Assembly (NCBI RefSeq): GCF_013266695.1
Contig: NZ_JABRXF010000001.1
Coordinates: 861,736 to 925,735 of the forward strand
Length of the DNA: 64,000 nucleotides
Direction: 5' to 3'
From: Hongsoonwoonella zoysiae
Lineage (GTDB): Bacteria > Pseudomonadota > Alphaproteobacteria > Rhizobiales > Stappiaceae
Part shown: positions 17,332 through 26,694 of the stretch, one piece after another
Layout: each line of letters starts with the position of its first letter
Position numbering within the stretch: the stretch's first letter is position 1
Program-made: the position numbers and the translations under genes
Notes under the pieces: generated by a model
What the model was told of the DNA's origin: nothing
Seen by the model: only the letters and a program-made list of their open reading frames with translations
Databases searched by the model: none

Positions 17332-19944
17332 GTGACCGATACGCATAAGGCCGAAGCCGACCCCTCGCGCGATGCGGAACCGGCCGGTCCCGACCTTGCC
17401 CGGGCGTACGAAAGCAAGCTTTCACGGCTGATCCTGCAAAGCAGACTTGCGCTCTTCTGGGAAGGGTTCTGGCCTCTTCTCGTGCCGGTTCTCGTCGTCG
17501 CCGGTCTTTATGTGGGACTGTCCTGGACGGGAGTTTGGCTTTTCCTTCCAGTGTGGCTAAGGGTTATAGCGCTTGCGCTTTTCGCCGCCACATTCGTCTG
17601 GACGGTTCTTCCGTTGCGCAAAGTGCGCTGGCCGAGCCGGGACAAGGCGTTGCATCGCGTCGAGACGGAATCCGGCGTTCGTCATCGCCCCGTCAAGGCG
17701 ATCGAGGACGAACTGGCCGGCGGCCGCGGAGATGCACAGTCTCAGGCGCTTTGGGAGGCGCACCGGCGCCGCATGGCGGTAACATTGAAGTCGCTGAAAG
17801 CCGGCTGGCCGCGCCCGGGTGCGTTCCGCGCCGACCCTTATGGCCTCAGAACGCTCGCCGGCATGCTTTTGGTGGTCGGTTTCGTTTCAAGCGGAGAAGA
17901 CCGCTGGTCGCGCCTGTTCGATCTGTTTCCCGCCGAAGCCGACACAGCAGGCGTTGCGACACGTATCGATGCCTGGATTACACCACCCGTCTACACGGAA
18001 AGACCGCCGATATTCCTGACCGGGGCCACTGCGGAACTTCGCGATCCGTCATCGGCCATACGCATTCCGGAAGGCAGCGAGCTCGTGATCCGTTCGCAAG
18101 GAAGCGACGCGGTTGCCGTCAGTTTCATCGGCACCGAAGGCGAAGCGCAGCCTATCGAACCGCTGGACGCCGCCGATATCACCGATCCCTCGCAACCTGT
18201 CGACCGGCGTTCGGTGATCGAGGAAAACGGGAGCGTCCTTATCAGCGATGGCGGAACGCCCGTCCTGCAATGGGCGTTTTCCGTCGAACCGGACAGGCAA
18301 CCGGAAATCCGGCTTCTCGACGATCCCGAGGAGCAGTTCAGCGGCAGCCTGAAATTCACCTACCGCGTCAAGGACGACTATGGCGTCGTCTCCGCAGCCG
18401 CCCGGATACGCCCGGTCGCGCGGCCGGAACGCGAAAATTCGGCAAATCCGCGCCCTCTTGCGGAAGCTCCGGAGTTTCCCCTTTCGTTGCCGACGGGCGA
18501 TCGCAGGTCGGGCACCGGCGAGACCTACCAGGACCTGACATCCCATCCCTGGGCGGGCTCCGAAGTGGAGCTGGTGATGAGCGCGCGCGATCAGGCCGGC
18601 CAGGAAGGCTACTCCGAGCCCCACCGCTTCACGCTGCCGCAGCGCCGCTTCGCGAAGCCACTTGCGCGGGCCATCGTCGAGCAGCGCCGTGAACTGGCGC
18701 TCGATGCCAATTCGCAGCTTCGGGCGATCGATGCTTTCGATGCACTCCTGATCGCACCCGACCGTTTCTTCGAGGAGCCGAAACACTACCTCGGCACCCG
18801 CTTTGCCTATCGCGAGCTTGTGAAGGCGGAAACGGATGAGGACCTGAAGCAGGTTCTGGATCTTCTCTGGGATGTCGCCGTGACGATCGAGGATGGTGAC
18901 CTCTCTGTCGCGGAACGGCGATTGAGGGACGCGCAAGAGGCCTTGCGCCGCGCGCTGGAGGAAGGTGCGTCGGATGAGGAGATCGCACGCCTGACCGAGG
19001 AACTTCGCCAGGCGATGAATGACTATTTCCAGTCCCTTGCGCAGCAGCTCCGGCAGAATCCCAATGCCCTGCAGCAGTTCGACCAGGATCTTCAGTCGCT
19101 CAGACCTCAGGATCTTGACGAGATGCTGGACCGGATCGAGGAACTTGCGCGTTCAGGCTCGCGCGACGCGGCCCGCGAACTGCTGTCGCAGATGCAGCGG
19201 ATGATGGAAAATCTTCAGGCTGGGCGCCAACAGAACATGCCGCAGGGCATGAACCAGGAGATGATGGAGGCGCTGAACGAGCTTGGCCGCATCATACAGC
19301 GTCAGCAGGAACTGATGGACCAGACCCACCGCTTCGACCAGAATCAGCAGGGTCAGCAGGGTCAGCAGGGTCAAAGGGGCCAACAAGGCCAGCAGGGCCA
19401 GAGAGGGCAGCAGGGTCGGCAGGGGCAAGGCAACCGACCGATGACGCCTGAAGAACTTGCGGAAGCACTCCAGCAGTTGCAGCAGGAGCAGGGCGATCTG
19501 GCCGAACAGCTCCAGCAGCTCATGGAAGCGCTCGAGCAGAACGGAATGCAGCCGAACGAGCAGCTTGGTCAGGCCGGTGAATCCATGGGCAACGCGGGCG
19601 AGGAACTTGGCCGGGGCGACACGGGTAACGCCGTTGGCGAGCAGGGCAATGCGCTGGAAGCATTGCGACAGGGCGCCCAGGGCATGATGGAACAGATGAT
19701 GGGCGATCAGGGCCAGGGGCCGGGACGTGGCCTGGCGCGCGGACGCAGCCCGTTGGACGAGGATCCGCTCGGCCGCCCGCGCCGTACCGAAGGACCTGAT
19801 TTCGGCGACCGCGTTCGCGTTCCCGACGAAATCGACGTCCAGCGAGCGCGCCGTATTCTCGAGGAGCTGCGGCGCCGCTTCTCCGATCCGTCCCGCCCGC
19901 CGTTCGAGCTGGATTATCTGGAGAGGCTGCTGGAGCGGCAGTGA
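17332..19944 (+). CDS. TIGR02302-family (DUF4175) large membrane protein with Gln/Gly-rich tract
   Basis: An alphaproteobacteria-specific protein of unknown function, 870 residues. Two to three membrane helices occupy about residues 40–90, with another hydrophobic stretch near 175. A long mostly periplasmic region follows, then helical segments (about 500–640), and a low-complexity tract of QQGQ/QRGQ repeats near residues 665–705. A Met/Gln-rich stretch and an Arg-rich C-terminus close it. I recognise the family from this architecture and its position after lysA. GTG 17332 follows GGAGAGCGGC. Confidence 0.85.
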   Translation: MTDTHKAEADPSRDAEPAGPDLARAYESKLSRLILQSRLALFWEGFWPLLVPVLVVAGLYVGLSWTGVWLFLPVWLRVIALALFAATFVWTVLPLRKVRWPSRDKALHRVETESGVRHRPVKAIEDELAGGRGDAQSQALWEAHRRRMAVTLKSLKAGWPRPGAFRADPYGLRTLAGMLLVVGFVSSGEDRWSRLFDLFPAEADTAGVATRIDAWITPPVYTERPPIFLTGATAELRDPSSAIRIPEGSELVIRSQGSDAVAVSFIGTEGEAQPIEPLDAADITDPSQPVDRRSVIEENGSVLISDGGTPVLQWAFSVEPDRQPEIRLLDDPEEQFSGSLKFTYRVKDDYGVVSAAARIRPVARPERENSANPRPLAEAPEFPLSLPTGDRRSGTGETYQDLTSHPWAGSEVELVMSARDQAGQEGYSEPHRFTLPQRRFAKPLARAIVEQRRELALDANSQLRAIDAFDALLIAPDRFFEEPKHYLGTRFAYRELVKAETDEDLKQVLDLLWDVAVTIEDGDLSVAERRLRDAQEALRRALEEGASDEEIARLTEELRQAMNDYFQSLAQQLRQNPNALQQFDQDLQSLRPQDLDEMLDRIEELARSGSRDAARELLSQMQRMMENLQAGRQQNMPQGMNQEMMEALNELGRIIQRQQELMDQTHRFDQNQQGQQGQQGQRGQQGQQGQRGQQGRQGQGNRPMTPEELAEALQQLQQEQGDLAEQLQQLMEALEQNGMQPNEQLGQAGESMGNAGEELGRGDTGNAVGEQGNALEALRQGAQGMMEQMMGDQGQGPGRGLARGRSPLDEDPLGRPRRTEGPDFGDRVRVPDEIDVQRARRILEELRRRFSDPSRPPFELDYLERLLERQ

Positions 19945-20021
19945 GGAAGGCCGAAACGACTTGTCAAAGGCCGCCTCATAGCATTGGAGAGCCCTTTAGC
20001 ATCTCGTGGCAGGTTTGCAGA

Positions 20022-20417
20022 TCACGCCATCAAACGGCGTTCGTCTCGGTTGATGCCGACGATGGCATCGGTCACCGCCTGCCGGATTTCCGCAAGCGAG
20101 AACGGCTTCGTGACGACGTCATGCACGAGGCCGTCAAGACCGCTCGCCCTTTCGCGCTGATCGGCAAATCCGGTCATAAGCAGAATCGGCATTTGGGGCT
20201 TGTCGCGCGCAGCCACAAGCGCAAGGGCGATCCCGTCCATCACGGGCATCTTGATGTCGGACAGCATCAGGTCGAAGCCGTCATCATCATCCTGAAGAAC
20301 CTCGGCGGCGGCCGCGCCGTCTTCGGCGGCGACCACGGTGTGCCTGTCGAGTTCCAGCGCCCGCTTCACGAAGCTGCGGACCGCCTCATCGTCTTCTGCC
20401 AGAAGAATGCGCGCCAT
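20022..20417 (-). CDS. Single-domain response regulator (CpdR-like)
   Basis: A stand-alone receiver of 131 residues with no output domain. The acidic pocket is EDDEAV near the N-terminus, the phospho-acceptor Asp is in LMLSDIKMPVMDG, the conserved Thr in LMTGFADQ, and the Lys in VVTKPFSL. It resembles CpdR-type receivers that control ClpXP-dependent proteolysis in alphaproteobacteria, but I cannot separate CpdR from other single-domain receivers by eye. ATG 20417 is chosen because the homology begins with MARILLAEDD. It is the third gene of a minus-strand operon: only 1 base separates it from hpt. Confidence 0.82.
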   Translation of the reverse strand: MARILLAEDDEAVRSFVKRALELDRHTVVAAEDGAAAAEVLQDDDDGFDLMLSDIKMPVMDGIALALVAARDKPQMPILLMTGFADQRERASGLDGLVHDVVTKPFSLAEIRQAVTDAIVGINRDERRLMA

Positions 20418-20418
20418 T

Positions 20419-20997
20419 TTACGTCCCCGTTTTCGAATCACGCGGCCTTCTGCCGTCATCCTCTTCGACGATCACATGACCGATAAATGGCAATTGCCGC
20501 CATTTGTGCCCCATATCCATGCCATAGCCGACGACGAATCGGTCCGGGCAGGTGAACCCCACGTAGTCGGCATTGATGGCGGCGATGCGGCGATGCGGCT
20601 TGTCGAGAAGCGCTGCCACCTTCACCGATCTTGCGCCGCGATCAGTCAGAAGGTCCTTCGCGTAGGCCAGCGTGCGCCCGCTTTCGAGAATGTCATCCAC
20701 GAGTATCACGTCGCGTCCCGAAACGTCGCTTTCGACATCCCGCAGGATCTTGACTTCGCCCGATGATTTCGTGCCCGCCCCATAGCTGGAAAGATGAATA
20801 AACTCCATTTCGGGCGCCAGGCCGACATCGTGCATGGCCCGGGCAAGATCGGCGGCGAAGATGAAGCTTCCCTTCAAGACGGCGACGACCAGCAGGCTAA
20901 CCGGCTCGGAATCGGCGATTTCGCGGGCAATCGCCTCGACGCGCCGGGCGATCTCCGCCTCGTCGTAAAGAACTTCTATATGCGGAGCTCCAGTCAT
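20419..20997 (-). CDS. hpt: Hypoxanthine phosphoribosyltransferase
   Basis: Purine salvage: hypoxanthine (and guanine) plus PRPP give IMP/GMP. The PRPP-binding loop VILVDDILESGRTL is followed by KVAALLDKPHRR and the purine-binding segment CPDRFVVGYGMDMG. The length of 192 residues is typical. Its start overlaps the stop of the upstream zinc-ribbon gene (TGATG), and it ends 1 base before the receiver gene, so all three are likely co-transcribed. Confidence 0.93.
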   Translation of the reverse strand: MTGAPHIEVLYDEAEIARRVEAIAREIADSEPVSLLVVAVLKGSFIFAADLARAMHDVGLAPEMEFIHLSSYGAGTKSSGEVKILRDVESDVSGRDVILVDDILESGRTLAYAKDLLTDRGARSVKVAALLDKPHRRIAAINADYVGFTCPDRFVVGYGMDMGHKWRQLPFIGHVIVEEDDGRRPRDSKTGT

Positions 20998-21902
20998 CAG
21001 AGCTTTGCCTGCCTGTTCTTCCGGTCGGTGAAGCGGACCTGAATGTCCGCGGCAAGATCCGGCGGCGTGGAAAGCCGGGTGCGGAAACGCGTGGTTTTGC
21101 CCGCTTCGAGCTGCCTGACCCGCGGTTCGACGATCCAGGCATAGATTTCCTGGGCATCTTCGCTGCGCAATGCAAGACGGACTGCTGGAACATATGTCGG
21201 CTTTCGGGTTGGATTTTCAATCGTCCCCTCGATCACCAGCACCACCGACCCGTCTTCCAGCTCGCGGAATGTCCTCAGGTCGCGGAATGCGAGCCCCCTG
21301 AGGTTAACTTCCAACCCCGCCAGCTGATAAAGGCTGGCAAGGTCCGGGACTCGTGCGACGATTTCCGCTCGGAATTGAACCGACAGCGCCGCGACCGCGA
21401 GCGCCAGCGCGAAAACGAACGTTCCGGCAACACGCTGCAGCTTCAGTTTCTTGGTTGCCGATCTGATATTCGAAAACGCCCGTCCCTCGCGCGGCCTTTT
21501 CTCCCGGCGACGCCTGACCTTCACCTTCGGCTTTTTCGCCTGGCTTTCTATATCCTTTGGTTTTTGTGGTGCTTCGCTGGCGTAAGCCTGGGCGATTGTT
21601 TCCTGGACATCGGTGCCCGTTGCGGGAAGGGCCGTGTCCTCCGGCGCGCCCGCTCCGGCTTTGAAATCGGCTTGCTCTTCGATGCTGCCGGAAGCGGCTT
21701 CCACCCATTCATCGGCCGCACCGCCGCCTGCCTCAAGGGGCAAATCCGCGACGCCTGGTTCGTTATTTTCAACAGGATCGTCGTCCGGCGACGCATGCCA
21801 GCGTTTGTCGCACCTTGTGCATTTTACCAAGCGGCCGGATGTGCCGAGCGATTCGGGCTCTATGTCATATGCAGTTGAGCAGTTTGGACAGATGATCTTC
21901 AT
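20997..21902 (-). CDS. MJ0042-type zinc-ribbon, DUF3426-like membrane protein
   Basis: A 301-residue protein. It has an N-terminal zinc ribbon of the MJ0042 type (Cys5-x2-Cys8 and Cys28-x2-Cys31 in MKIICPNCSTAYDI and VKCTRCDKRWHA). An acidic low-complexity linker, a basic stretch with RRRREKRPR (about residue 133), a single transmembrane helix (about 158–178) and an Ig-like C-terminal domain follow. Rhizobial homologues are encoded beside ftsE/ftsX or hpt. The function is unknown; the topology places the zinc ribbon in the cytoplasm. Confidence 0.82.
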   Translation of the reverse strand: MKIICPNCSTAYDIEPESLGTSGRLVKCTRCDKRWHASPDDDPVENNEPGVADLPLEAGGGAADEWVEAASGSIEEQADFKAGAGAPEDTALPATGTDVQETIAQAYASEAPQKPKDIESQAKKPKVKVRRRREKRPREGRAFSNIRSATKKLKLQRVAGTFVFALALAVAALSVQFRAEIVARVPDLASLYQLAGLEVNLRGLAFRDLRTFRELEDGSVVLVIEGTIENPTRKPTYVPAVRLALRSEDAQEIYAWIVEPRVRQLEAGKTTRFRTRLSTPPDLAADIQVRFTDRKNRQAKL

Positions 21903-22220
21903 TGCGGAAGACCCGATCCTCTTCGGCTGGATCGGTCGTTCCGGATCCGGGTGCGATCCGGATGTCGGAAAGCCGATCGCATATCAAGTTCCAGTGTATT
22001 CGCCCTGCGTTCGCTCGTAGGCCGGATGCACCAGTGTATCCCGTCGGTTATGCCCGCGCGGGCGTTAACAGGCGGCAAACCCGAGTGCCCGCAGCTCGTT
22101 CTGGTCAGGCTGCCGATTCGGTTCGGCAACGCGCATTTCCAATGCCATGACGCATTCATATCATTAATGAAGCGTTAACGCGCCGCCTCTAGGTTACGAA
22201 AATCTTAATGAGGACGCACA
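21903..22220. other. Divergent intergenic region between the zinc-ribbon gene and ftsE
   Basis: 318 bases without a supportable gene; open frames here are short and lack ribosome sites. It must hold the two divergent promoters. The last 80 bases before ftsE are AT-rich and contain AT-rich elements around 22150–22180, but I cannot fix a -35/-10 pair. Confidence 0.5.
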
Positions 22221-22880
22221 GTGATTCGCTTTGAAAACGTTGGTCTGCGGTATGGGATGGGATCCGAGGTCCTGCGCGACCTGACATTCAGCATCGAGCC
22301 GCAATCCTTTCAGTTTCTGACGGGCCCATCCGGCGCGGGCAAGACATCGCTTATGCGCCTGCTTTTTTTGTCGATGAAGCCGACCCGCGGCATCGTGAAC
22401 GCGTTTGGCCGCGATACGTCGGCCGTTTCGAAATCCGAGCTTCCGGGGCTCAGGCGCCGGATCGGCATCGTGTTTCAGGATTTTCGCCTGCTCGACCATA
22501 TGACAACTTACGAAAATGTGGCTTTGCCGTTGCGTGTTCTGGGACAGGAGGAAAGCGACTATCGCTCGGACGTGATAGAATTGCTGAAATGGGTGGGCCT
22601 TGGTGAGCGCATGCATGTGCTTCCACCCGTGCTGTCAGGTGGTGAGAAGCAGCGCGCGGCAATCGCGCGGGCGTTGATCACGCGTCCCGAACTTCTGCTC
22701 GCCGACGAGCCTACGGGCAACGTGGACCCGCCACTTGCTCGCAGGCTCCTTCGTCTGTTCATCGAGCTCAACCGGCTTGGAACGTCGGTCGTGATCGCCA
22801 CGCATGATCTTGCGCTAATGGAACAGGTCGATGCACGGCGCATGATCCTGAACGAAGGGCGGCTTTCGATCCATGACTAA
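22221..22880 (+). CDS. ftsE: Cell division ATP-binding protein FtsE
   Basis: ABC-type ATPase that with FtsX regulates peptidoglycan hydrolases at the septum. Walker A is GPSGAGKTS (near residue 35), the signature motif LSGGEKQRAAIARAL, and Walker B LLLADEPTGNVD followed by the switch histidine in IATHDL. The length of 219 residues matches FtsE. The GTG start (22221) follows AGGACGC. It overlaps ftsX by 8 bases, indicating translational coupling. Confidence 0.93.
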   Translation: MIRFENVGLRYGMGSEVLRDLTFSIEPQSFQFLTGPSGAGKTSLMRLLFLSMKPTRGIVNAFGRDTSAVSKSELPGLRRRIGIVFQDFRLLDHMTTYENVALPLRVLGQEESDYRSDVIELLKWVGLGERMHVLPPVLSGGEKQRAAIARALITRPELLLADEPTGNVDPPLARRLLRLFIELNRLGTSVVIATHDLALMEQVDARRMILNEGRLSIHD

Positions 22881-23940
22881 GACGGGAAAACCGCTATTTG
22901 CAACTCAAGCCGCGCAGGAAAGTCCCGCCAGGCAGAGCGGCGGGGTGCGTCAGCGCCCGCGCAAAAACACGAAAGCGGGAAAGCCTCCCCGTCCCCCTGT
23001 CGCAGCAGGGCAAGCCAGGGCCAAGCGGCGCAGCGGCGGATTGCGCCCTCCCGCGGCGATTGTACCGCCGCAGGCCGTTGCCGGGCGTGCGCTCACTCTC
23101 GTCGTCGCCATCATGAGCTTTCTGGCATGCGTTACGGTCGGTTCCGTAGCGATCGTGCGCGAAGCGGCTGACGACTGGGCGAATGAAATCACCCGGGAAC
23201 TGACAATCCAGATCCGCCCGGCCGACGGCGTCGACATGCTGCGCGAGATCGACAAGGCGATCGCGCTGGCGCAGGAGTTCCAGGGCGTTGGCACGGTGCA
23301 CGCCCTTTCCGATGCCGAAACCAGGGAGCTGCTCAGGCCATGGCTGGGCGACGGTCTGGATCTGGACGCCCTGCCTGTGCCGCGCCTGATCAAGGTTTCG
23401 GTCGACGACCCCCAAGCCCTGGATCTTGCCGCCCTGCGGCAAGCGGTGTCGCGGGAGATCGCCGGTGGAAGCCTCGACGATCATTCGGCGTGGACGGACA
23501 GGCTGGCATCGATGGCGAATGCGGTGGTGATCGCCGGATTTGCGATACTCGTGCTGGTGTTGTGGTCGATGGTACTCTCGGTCGTGTTCGCAACACGCGC
23601 GGCAATGTCCGGCAACCGGGAGGTCGTTGAGGTCTTGCACTTCGTCGGCGCCGAGGAAAGCTTTATCGCCCGCGAGTTCCAGCGCCATTTCCTGCTCTTG
23701 GGATTAAAGGGCGGAATAATCGGCGGCGCTATAGCCTGCGTTATTTTCATCGGTCTCGACGTTCTGGCCGATCGGCGTTCCGCCCTGCCGGGCGTGGAGC
23801 AGGCGACAGTGCTTTTCGGAGACCTCTCGGTAGGCCCTGCCGGCTACCTTGGTATCCTCGCGGTGATCTTCCTCGTGACCGTCCTGACCGCTATAACGTC
23901 CCGTTTTTCGGTTCACATGCATCTTGCGCAACTTGACTAG
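22873..23940 (+). CDS. ftsX: Cell division protein FtsX
   Basis: Membrane partner of FtsE. It has a long basic, Pro/Arg-rich cytoplasmic N-terminus (residues 1–70), a first transmembrane helix at about 73–95, and a periplasmic loop containing LTIQIRPADGVDML. Three further helices (about 215–240, 275–298 and 325–347) enclose the FtsX domain. 355 residues; the extended N-terminus is usual in Rhizobiales. It is followed at 51 bases by the DUF218 gene and then plsC, the conserved order. Confidence 0.93.
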   Translation: MTKTGKPLFATQAAQESPARQSGGVRQRPRKNTKAGKPPRPPVAAGQARAKRRSGGLRPPAAIVPPQAVAGRALTLVVAIMSFLACVTVGSVAIVREAADDWANEITRELTIQIRPADGVDMLREIDKAIALAQEFQGVGTVHALSDAETRELLRPWLGDGLDLDALPVPRLIKVSVDDPQALDLAALRQAVSREIAGGSLDDHSAWTDRLASMANAVVIAGFAILVLVLWSMVLSVVFATRAAMSGNREVVEVLHFVGAEESFIAREFQRHFLLLGLKGGIIGGAIACVIFIGLDVLADRRSALPGVEQATVLFGDLSVGPAGYLGILAVIFLVTVLTAITSRFSVHMHLAQLD

Positions 23941-23990
23941 GGTCCAAACCCCAACGCTTTGATGCCGTTTTTAAGCCCGAATCACATAGC

Positions 23991-24779
23991 ATGGTCCGTC
24001 AACACCAGAAGCCAATGAGAAGGAATCGCATAGAAGGCATGGTCGAACCGGGTGCAACTTCCGTCCCGACGGATCACCAGTTCGATGGGGATTCGGCGCA
24101 TGACGCGCGCACGGCCTTGCCTGCGACGCGCAGGAAAACGCGCGCGTCCGGTCTTCTGAGGGTTGTAGTTGCGGTTATGGTGTTGGCCGTTTTCCTGGGG
24201 TTCGGTCTGTTCGTGGGAAGCTTTCTCCGCTTCGCTTCGATGGTTGCCGAAGTCGCGCCGCCGGCGGTCCTTTCGAGTGACGGGATCGTGGTGCTTACCG
24301 GGGGAAGCGATCGGGTTACACAGGCCCTGCATCTTTTCAAGGCAAGCGAGGCCAAGCGCCTTTTGATAAGCGGTGTCCATCCGCAGACGACACGCGAGCA
24401 GATCGTGCGGATGACGGACAGCGACATGACACTGTTCGAATGTTGCATCGATCTGGACCGCGAGGCGCTGAACACCACCGAGAATGCCCGCGAGACGGCG
24501 AAATGGGCGCATCGCGAAGGCTTTTCGGAACTGCTTGTGGTCACAAGTTCGTACCACATGCCGCGATCGCTTCTGGAACTTCAGGCGGCGATGCCGAACA
24601 TCACGCTTGTGCCATATCCGGTGGTGCGTGATGATCTCGATGTCAACCATTGGTATCTCGACGGGGCGACGACCCGGCTTCTATTGCGGGAATATGTGAA
24701 GTATATCGTTGCAAGGCTTCGCACGGAGGCGCGGCTCGACCTTGGGACGACCGAGGCGGCATCCCTGACCTCCGACTGA
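23991..24779 (+). CDS. YdcF/ElyC-type DUF218 envelope protein
   Basis: A membrane-anchored DUF218 protein of 262 residues. A cytoplasmic basic N-terminus is followed by one transmembrane helix (about 57–82) and the DUF218 domain. The domain shows DGIVVLTGGSDRVTQALHLF, LLISGVHPQTT, the acidic ENARE segment and VVTSSYHMPRSLLEL. DUF218 proteins such as SanA and ElyC act in envelope/peptidoglycan-precursor homeostasis. Position after ftsEX and before plsC supports an envelope role. The exact start is uncertain; an ATG at 24030 is an alternative. Confidence 0.85.
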   Translation: MVRQHQKPMRRNRIEGMVEPGATSVPTDHQFDGDSAHDARTALPATRRKTRASGLLRVVVAVMVLAVFLGFGLFVGSFLRFASMVAEVAPPAVLSSDGIVVLTGGSDRVTQALHLFKASEAKRLLISGVHPQTTREQIVRMTDSDMTLFECCIDLDREALNTTENARETAKWAHREGFSELLVVTSSYHMPRSLLELQAAMPNITLVPYPVVRDDLDVNHWYLDGATTRLLLREYVKYIVARLRTEARLDLGTTEAASLTSD

Positions 24780-24803
24780 CCGTGCTCGATTCCGGACCAC
24801 CTG

Positions 24804-25619
24804 ATGCTTGCTCTGCGTTCGCTTCTTTTCAACGCCGCTTTCTATGTTTCCACATTGGTTCTGATGGTCGTCTGGCTGCCCGTGCTGCTGCTGCCGCGCC
24901 GGTGGAGCTGGCATGTCGTACCATTCTGGGCGCGGCTCAATATCAGCGCGCTTCGGTGGATCGCGGGGATCGAACTGGAGGTGCGCGGTCGAGAGAATAT
25001 TCCCGAAGGCGGGTTCATTGTCGCGGCCAAGCACCAGTCCGCGCTGGAAACCTTCGCCCTCGTGCCCTTGTTCCGTGATCCGACGTTCATCCTTAAGCGC
25101 GAACTTCGCTATATCCCGATTTTCGGCTGGTACACCTCACGCTTGAAACAGATACCGGTGGACCGGGGCAAGAGGTCGCAGGCACTCACCTCCATGACGA
25201 AGCACGCGCGCGAAGCGATCGACGAAGGACGACAGATCCTCATTTTTCCAGAAGGAACGCGCAGACCGGCGGGTGCGGAGCCGAAGTTTAAATATGGTGT
25301 GGTGCATTTGTACAAGGAACTGGGCTGCAAGGTGCTTCCCGTAGCGCTCAATACCGGGCTTTTCTGGCCGAGGCGCGGTTTTCTGCGGTTCCCCGGAAAG
25401 GTCGTTTTCGAAATCCTCCCGCCCATAGAGCCAGGCCTGCCCCAGAGTGAGTTTTCAGAAACGCTGGTTCGGGAAATCGAGACCGTTTCGGACCGCCTGA
25501 TCGAGGAGGCTGCCGTGGCCAACCCTGACCTACCGGTTCTCGATCGCGTTGCCGAAAGGTGGCAAGAACGGGGGAAAATACTCCCCGCCCGGCATGTCCG
25601 GGATCCCGCAGACTCTTGA
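24804..25619 (+). CDS. plsC: 1-acyl-sn-glycerol-3-phosphate acyltransferase (PlsC-like)
   Basis: Second acylation in phospholipid synthesis (lysophosphatidate to phosphatidate), at the inner membrane. An N-terminal hydrophobic segment (residues 8–32) precedes the acyltransferase domain. Motif I reads KHQSALETFAL, i.e. His-x4-Glu instead of the usual His-x4-Asp; motif III is FPEGTRRPAG and motif IV includes LPVALNTGLFW. Length 271. The Glu variant of motif I keeps an acidic residue and is seen in some family members, so activity is plausible. It is the last gene of the ftsEX-linked group. Confidence 0.88.
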   Translation: MLALRSLLFNAAFYVSTLVLMVVWLPVLLLPRRWSWHVVPFWARLNISALRWIAGIELEVRGRENIPEGGFIVAAKHQSALETFALVPLFRDPTFILKRELRYIPIFGWYTSRLKQIPVDRGKRSQALTSMTKHAREAIDEGRQILIFPEGTRRPAGAEPKFKYGVVHLYKELGCKVLPVALNTGLFWPRRGFLRFPGKVVFEILPPIEPGLPQSEFSETLVREIETVSDRLIEEAAVANPDLPVLDRVAERWQERGKILPARHVRDPADS

Positions 25620-25765
25620 ATCGGCAGGAAAAGTCGCCACTTCTTGATATGTTGCAATGAGATCCATGATAGCGGTTGGTTGTTGTTCCGTTTTTGTTCT
25701 ATAGTCCGGATCTTGAGTTGAATGCGGATTTATCCGGCGAGGAGCGAAAAGCTTCAGGGAACAGG

Positions 25766-26140
25766 ATGAGCGAACAAGCCCTTGAATTGTCGACAAGCGA
25801 AGAGAGAGACGAAGCGCCGCAGGTGGCGCGCATGCTCGGTCTCGGCGATCGCTATCGCTATTTCTATGGTGCTTCGGGACGCCGCTATCTTTTCTCGTCA
25901 GTACCGGTGGAAACGATCGAGGATTATCCCAACGCCGTCGTTGTGCTTGAAGCCCTTGCCGATGCCGCCGCCAGAAGCGGCAACCCATGGATCGGTGAGA
26001 TCGATCGCGACGGCAAGCGCCGGGGTGCTTTATCTCTCAGTTGCAAGCTTGCCGATGCGCGTGCCTATGTTCACCTTCTCGCAAGCGGCGCATCCGACAG
26101 GAAAGCGGCGTTGGACGATCTTCTGAAAGCCTACGGCTGA
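25766..26140 (+). CDS. Conserved hypothetical protein
   Basis: A 124-residue acidic cytoplasmic protein without signal or membrane segments. The core (residues 20–110) reads as alternating strands and helices, with YRYFYGASGRRYLFSSVP as the most distinctive stretch, then an alanine-rich helix. I do not recognise a family. ATG at 25766 follows AGGGAACAGG and is preferred to the open-frame start at 25676, whose first 30 residues look non-coding. The 3' end overlaps the convergent ChaC-type gene by 10 bases. Confidence 0.65.
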   Translation: MSEQALELSTSEERDEAPQVARMLGLGDRYRYFYGASGRRYLFSSVPVETIEDYPNAVVVLEALADAAARSGNPWIGEIDRDGKRRGALSLSCKLADARAYVHLLASGASDRKAALDDLLKAYG

Positions 26141-26694
26141 GCCCGAAGGCCGCTTTCTTTCGCTGCGGCATCCCCCGCCAATTTCCGTGAAAGCCACGAT
26201 AGGACCGGATCGTGAATGCCAAGCTGGTCCAGGTGGTTGGCCGTATTGATGACATACTCGGGGTTCGCGCCCGACTGGCCTTGCGCGCCCCTCACCACAT
26301 GCAGCAGGTTTTCGCGCGGCAGTACGCCGGCATATTGATCGTGCTCCCGGTCCACAAGGAACGTTAGCGCTTGCGTGCGTGTGGCAAACCCGTCCTCCAG
26401 CCTCAATGCACGGGTCGCTTCCTTGTAGATCATGGTCACCTGTTCGCGCTCGCGCAAGTAAGCGATCACCTCTTCCCGGTTTTTGGCGGCTACGCGAAAC
26501 GCCATTCCCTTGCAGGCTCCGCCGCGGTCGAGTCCGAGAACCAGGCCGGGTCGTTCACGCGTGCCGCGGTGTACCCAGGAATAGACGCAGAGCGAACGAT
26601 GCGCGCCATGCAATAACGCCGGAACGGCCTCTTCATAGGAAAAACCGGGCCGCCACATCAGCGACCCGTATCCGAAGACCCACAAATCCTGCAT
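26131..26694 (-). CDS. ChaC-like gamma-glutamylcyclotransferase
   Basis: Expected to cleave the gamma-glutamyl bond of glutathione to give 5-oxoproline and Cys-Gly. The substrate-binding motif VFGYGSLMWRPGF is at the N-terminus, with the second conserved segment RGTRERPGLVLGLDRGG, and the catalytic Glu is probably in YLREREQV. The length of 187 residues is normal for the ChaC family. It stands alone on the minus strand between two plus-strand genes. Confidence 0.9.
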   Translation of the reverse strand: MQDLWVFGYGSLMWRPGFSYEEAVPALLHGAHRSLCVYSWVHRGTRERPGLVLGLDRGGACKGMAFRVAAKNREEVIAYLREREQVTMIYKEATRALRLEDGFATRTQALTFLVDREHDQYAGVLPRENLLHVVRGAQGQSGANPEYVINTANHLDQLGIHDPVLSWLSRKLAGDAAAKESGLRAQP

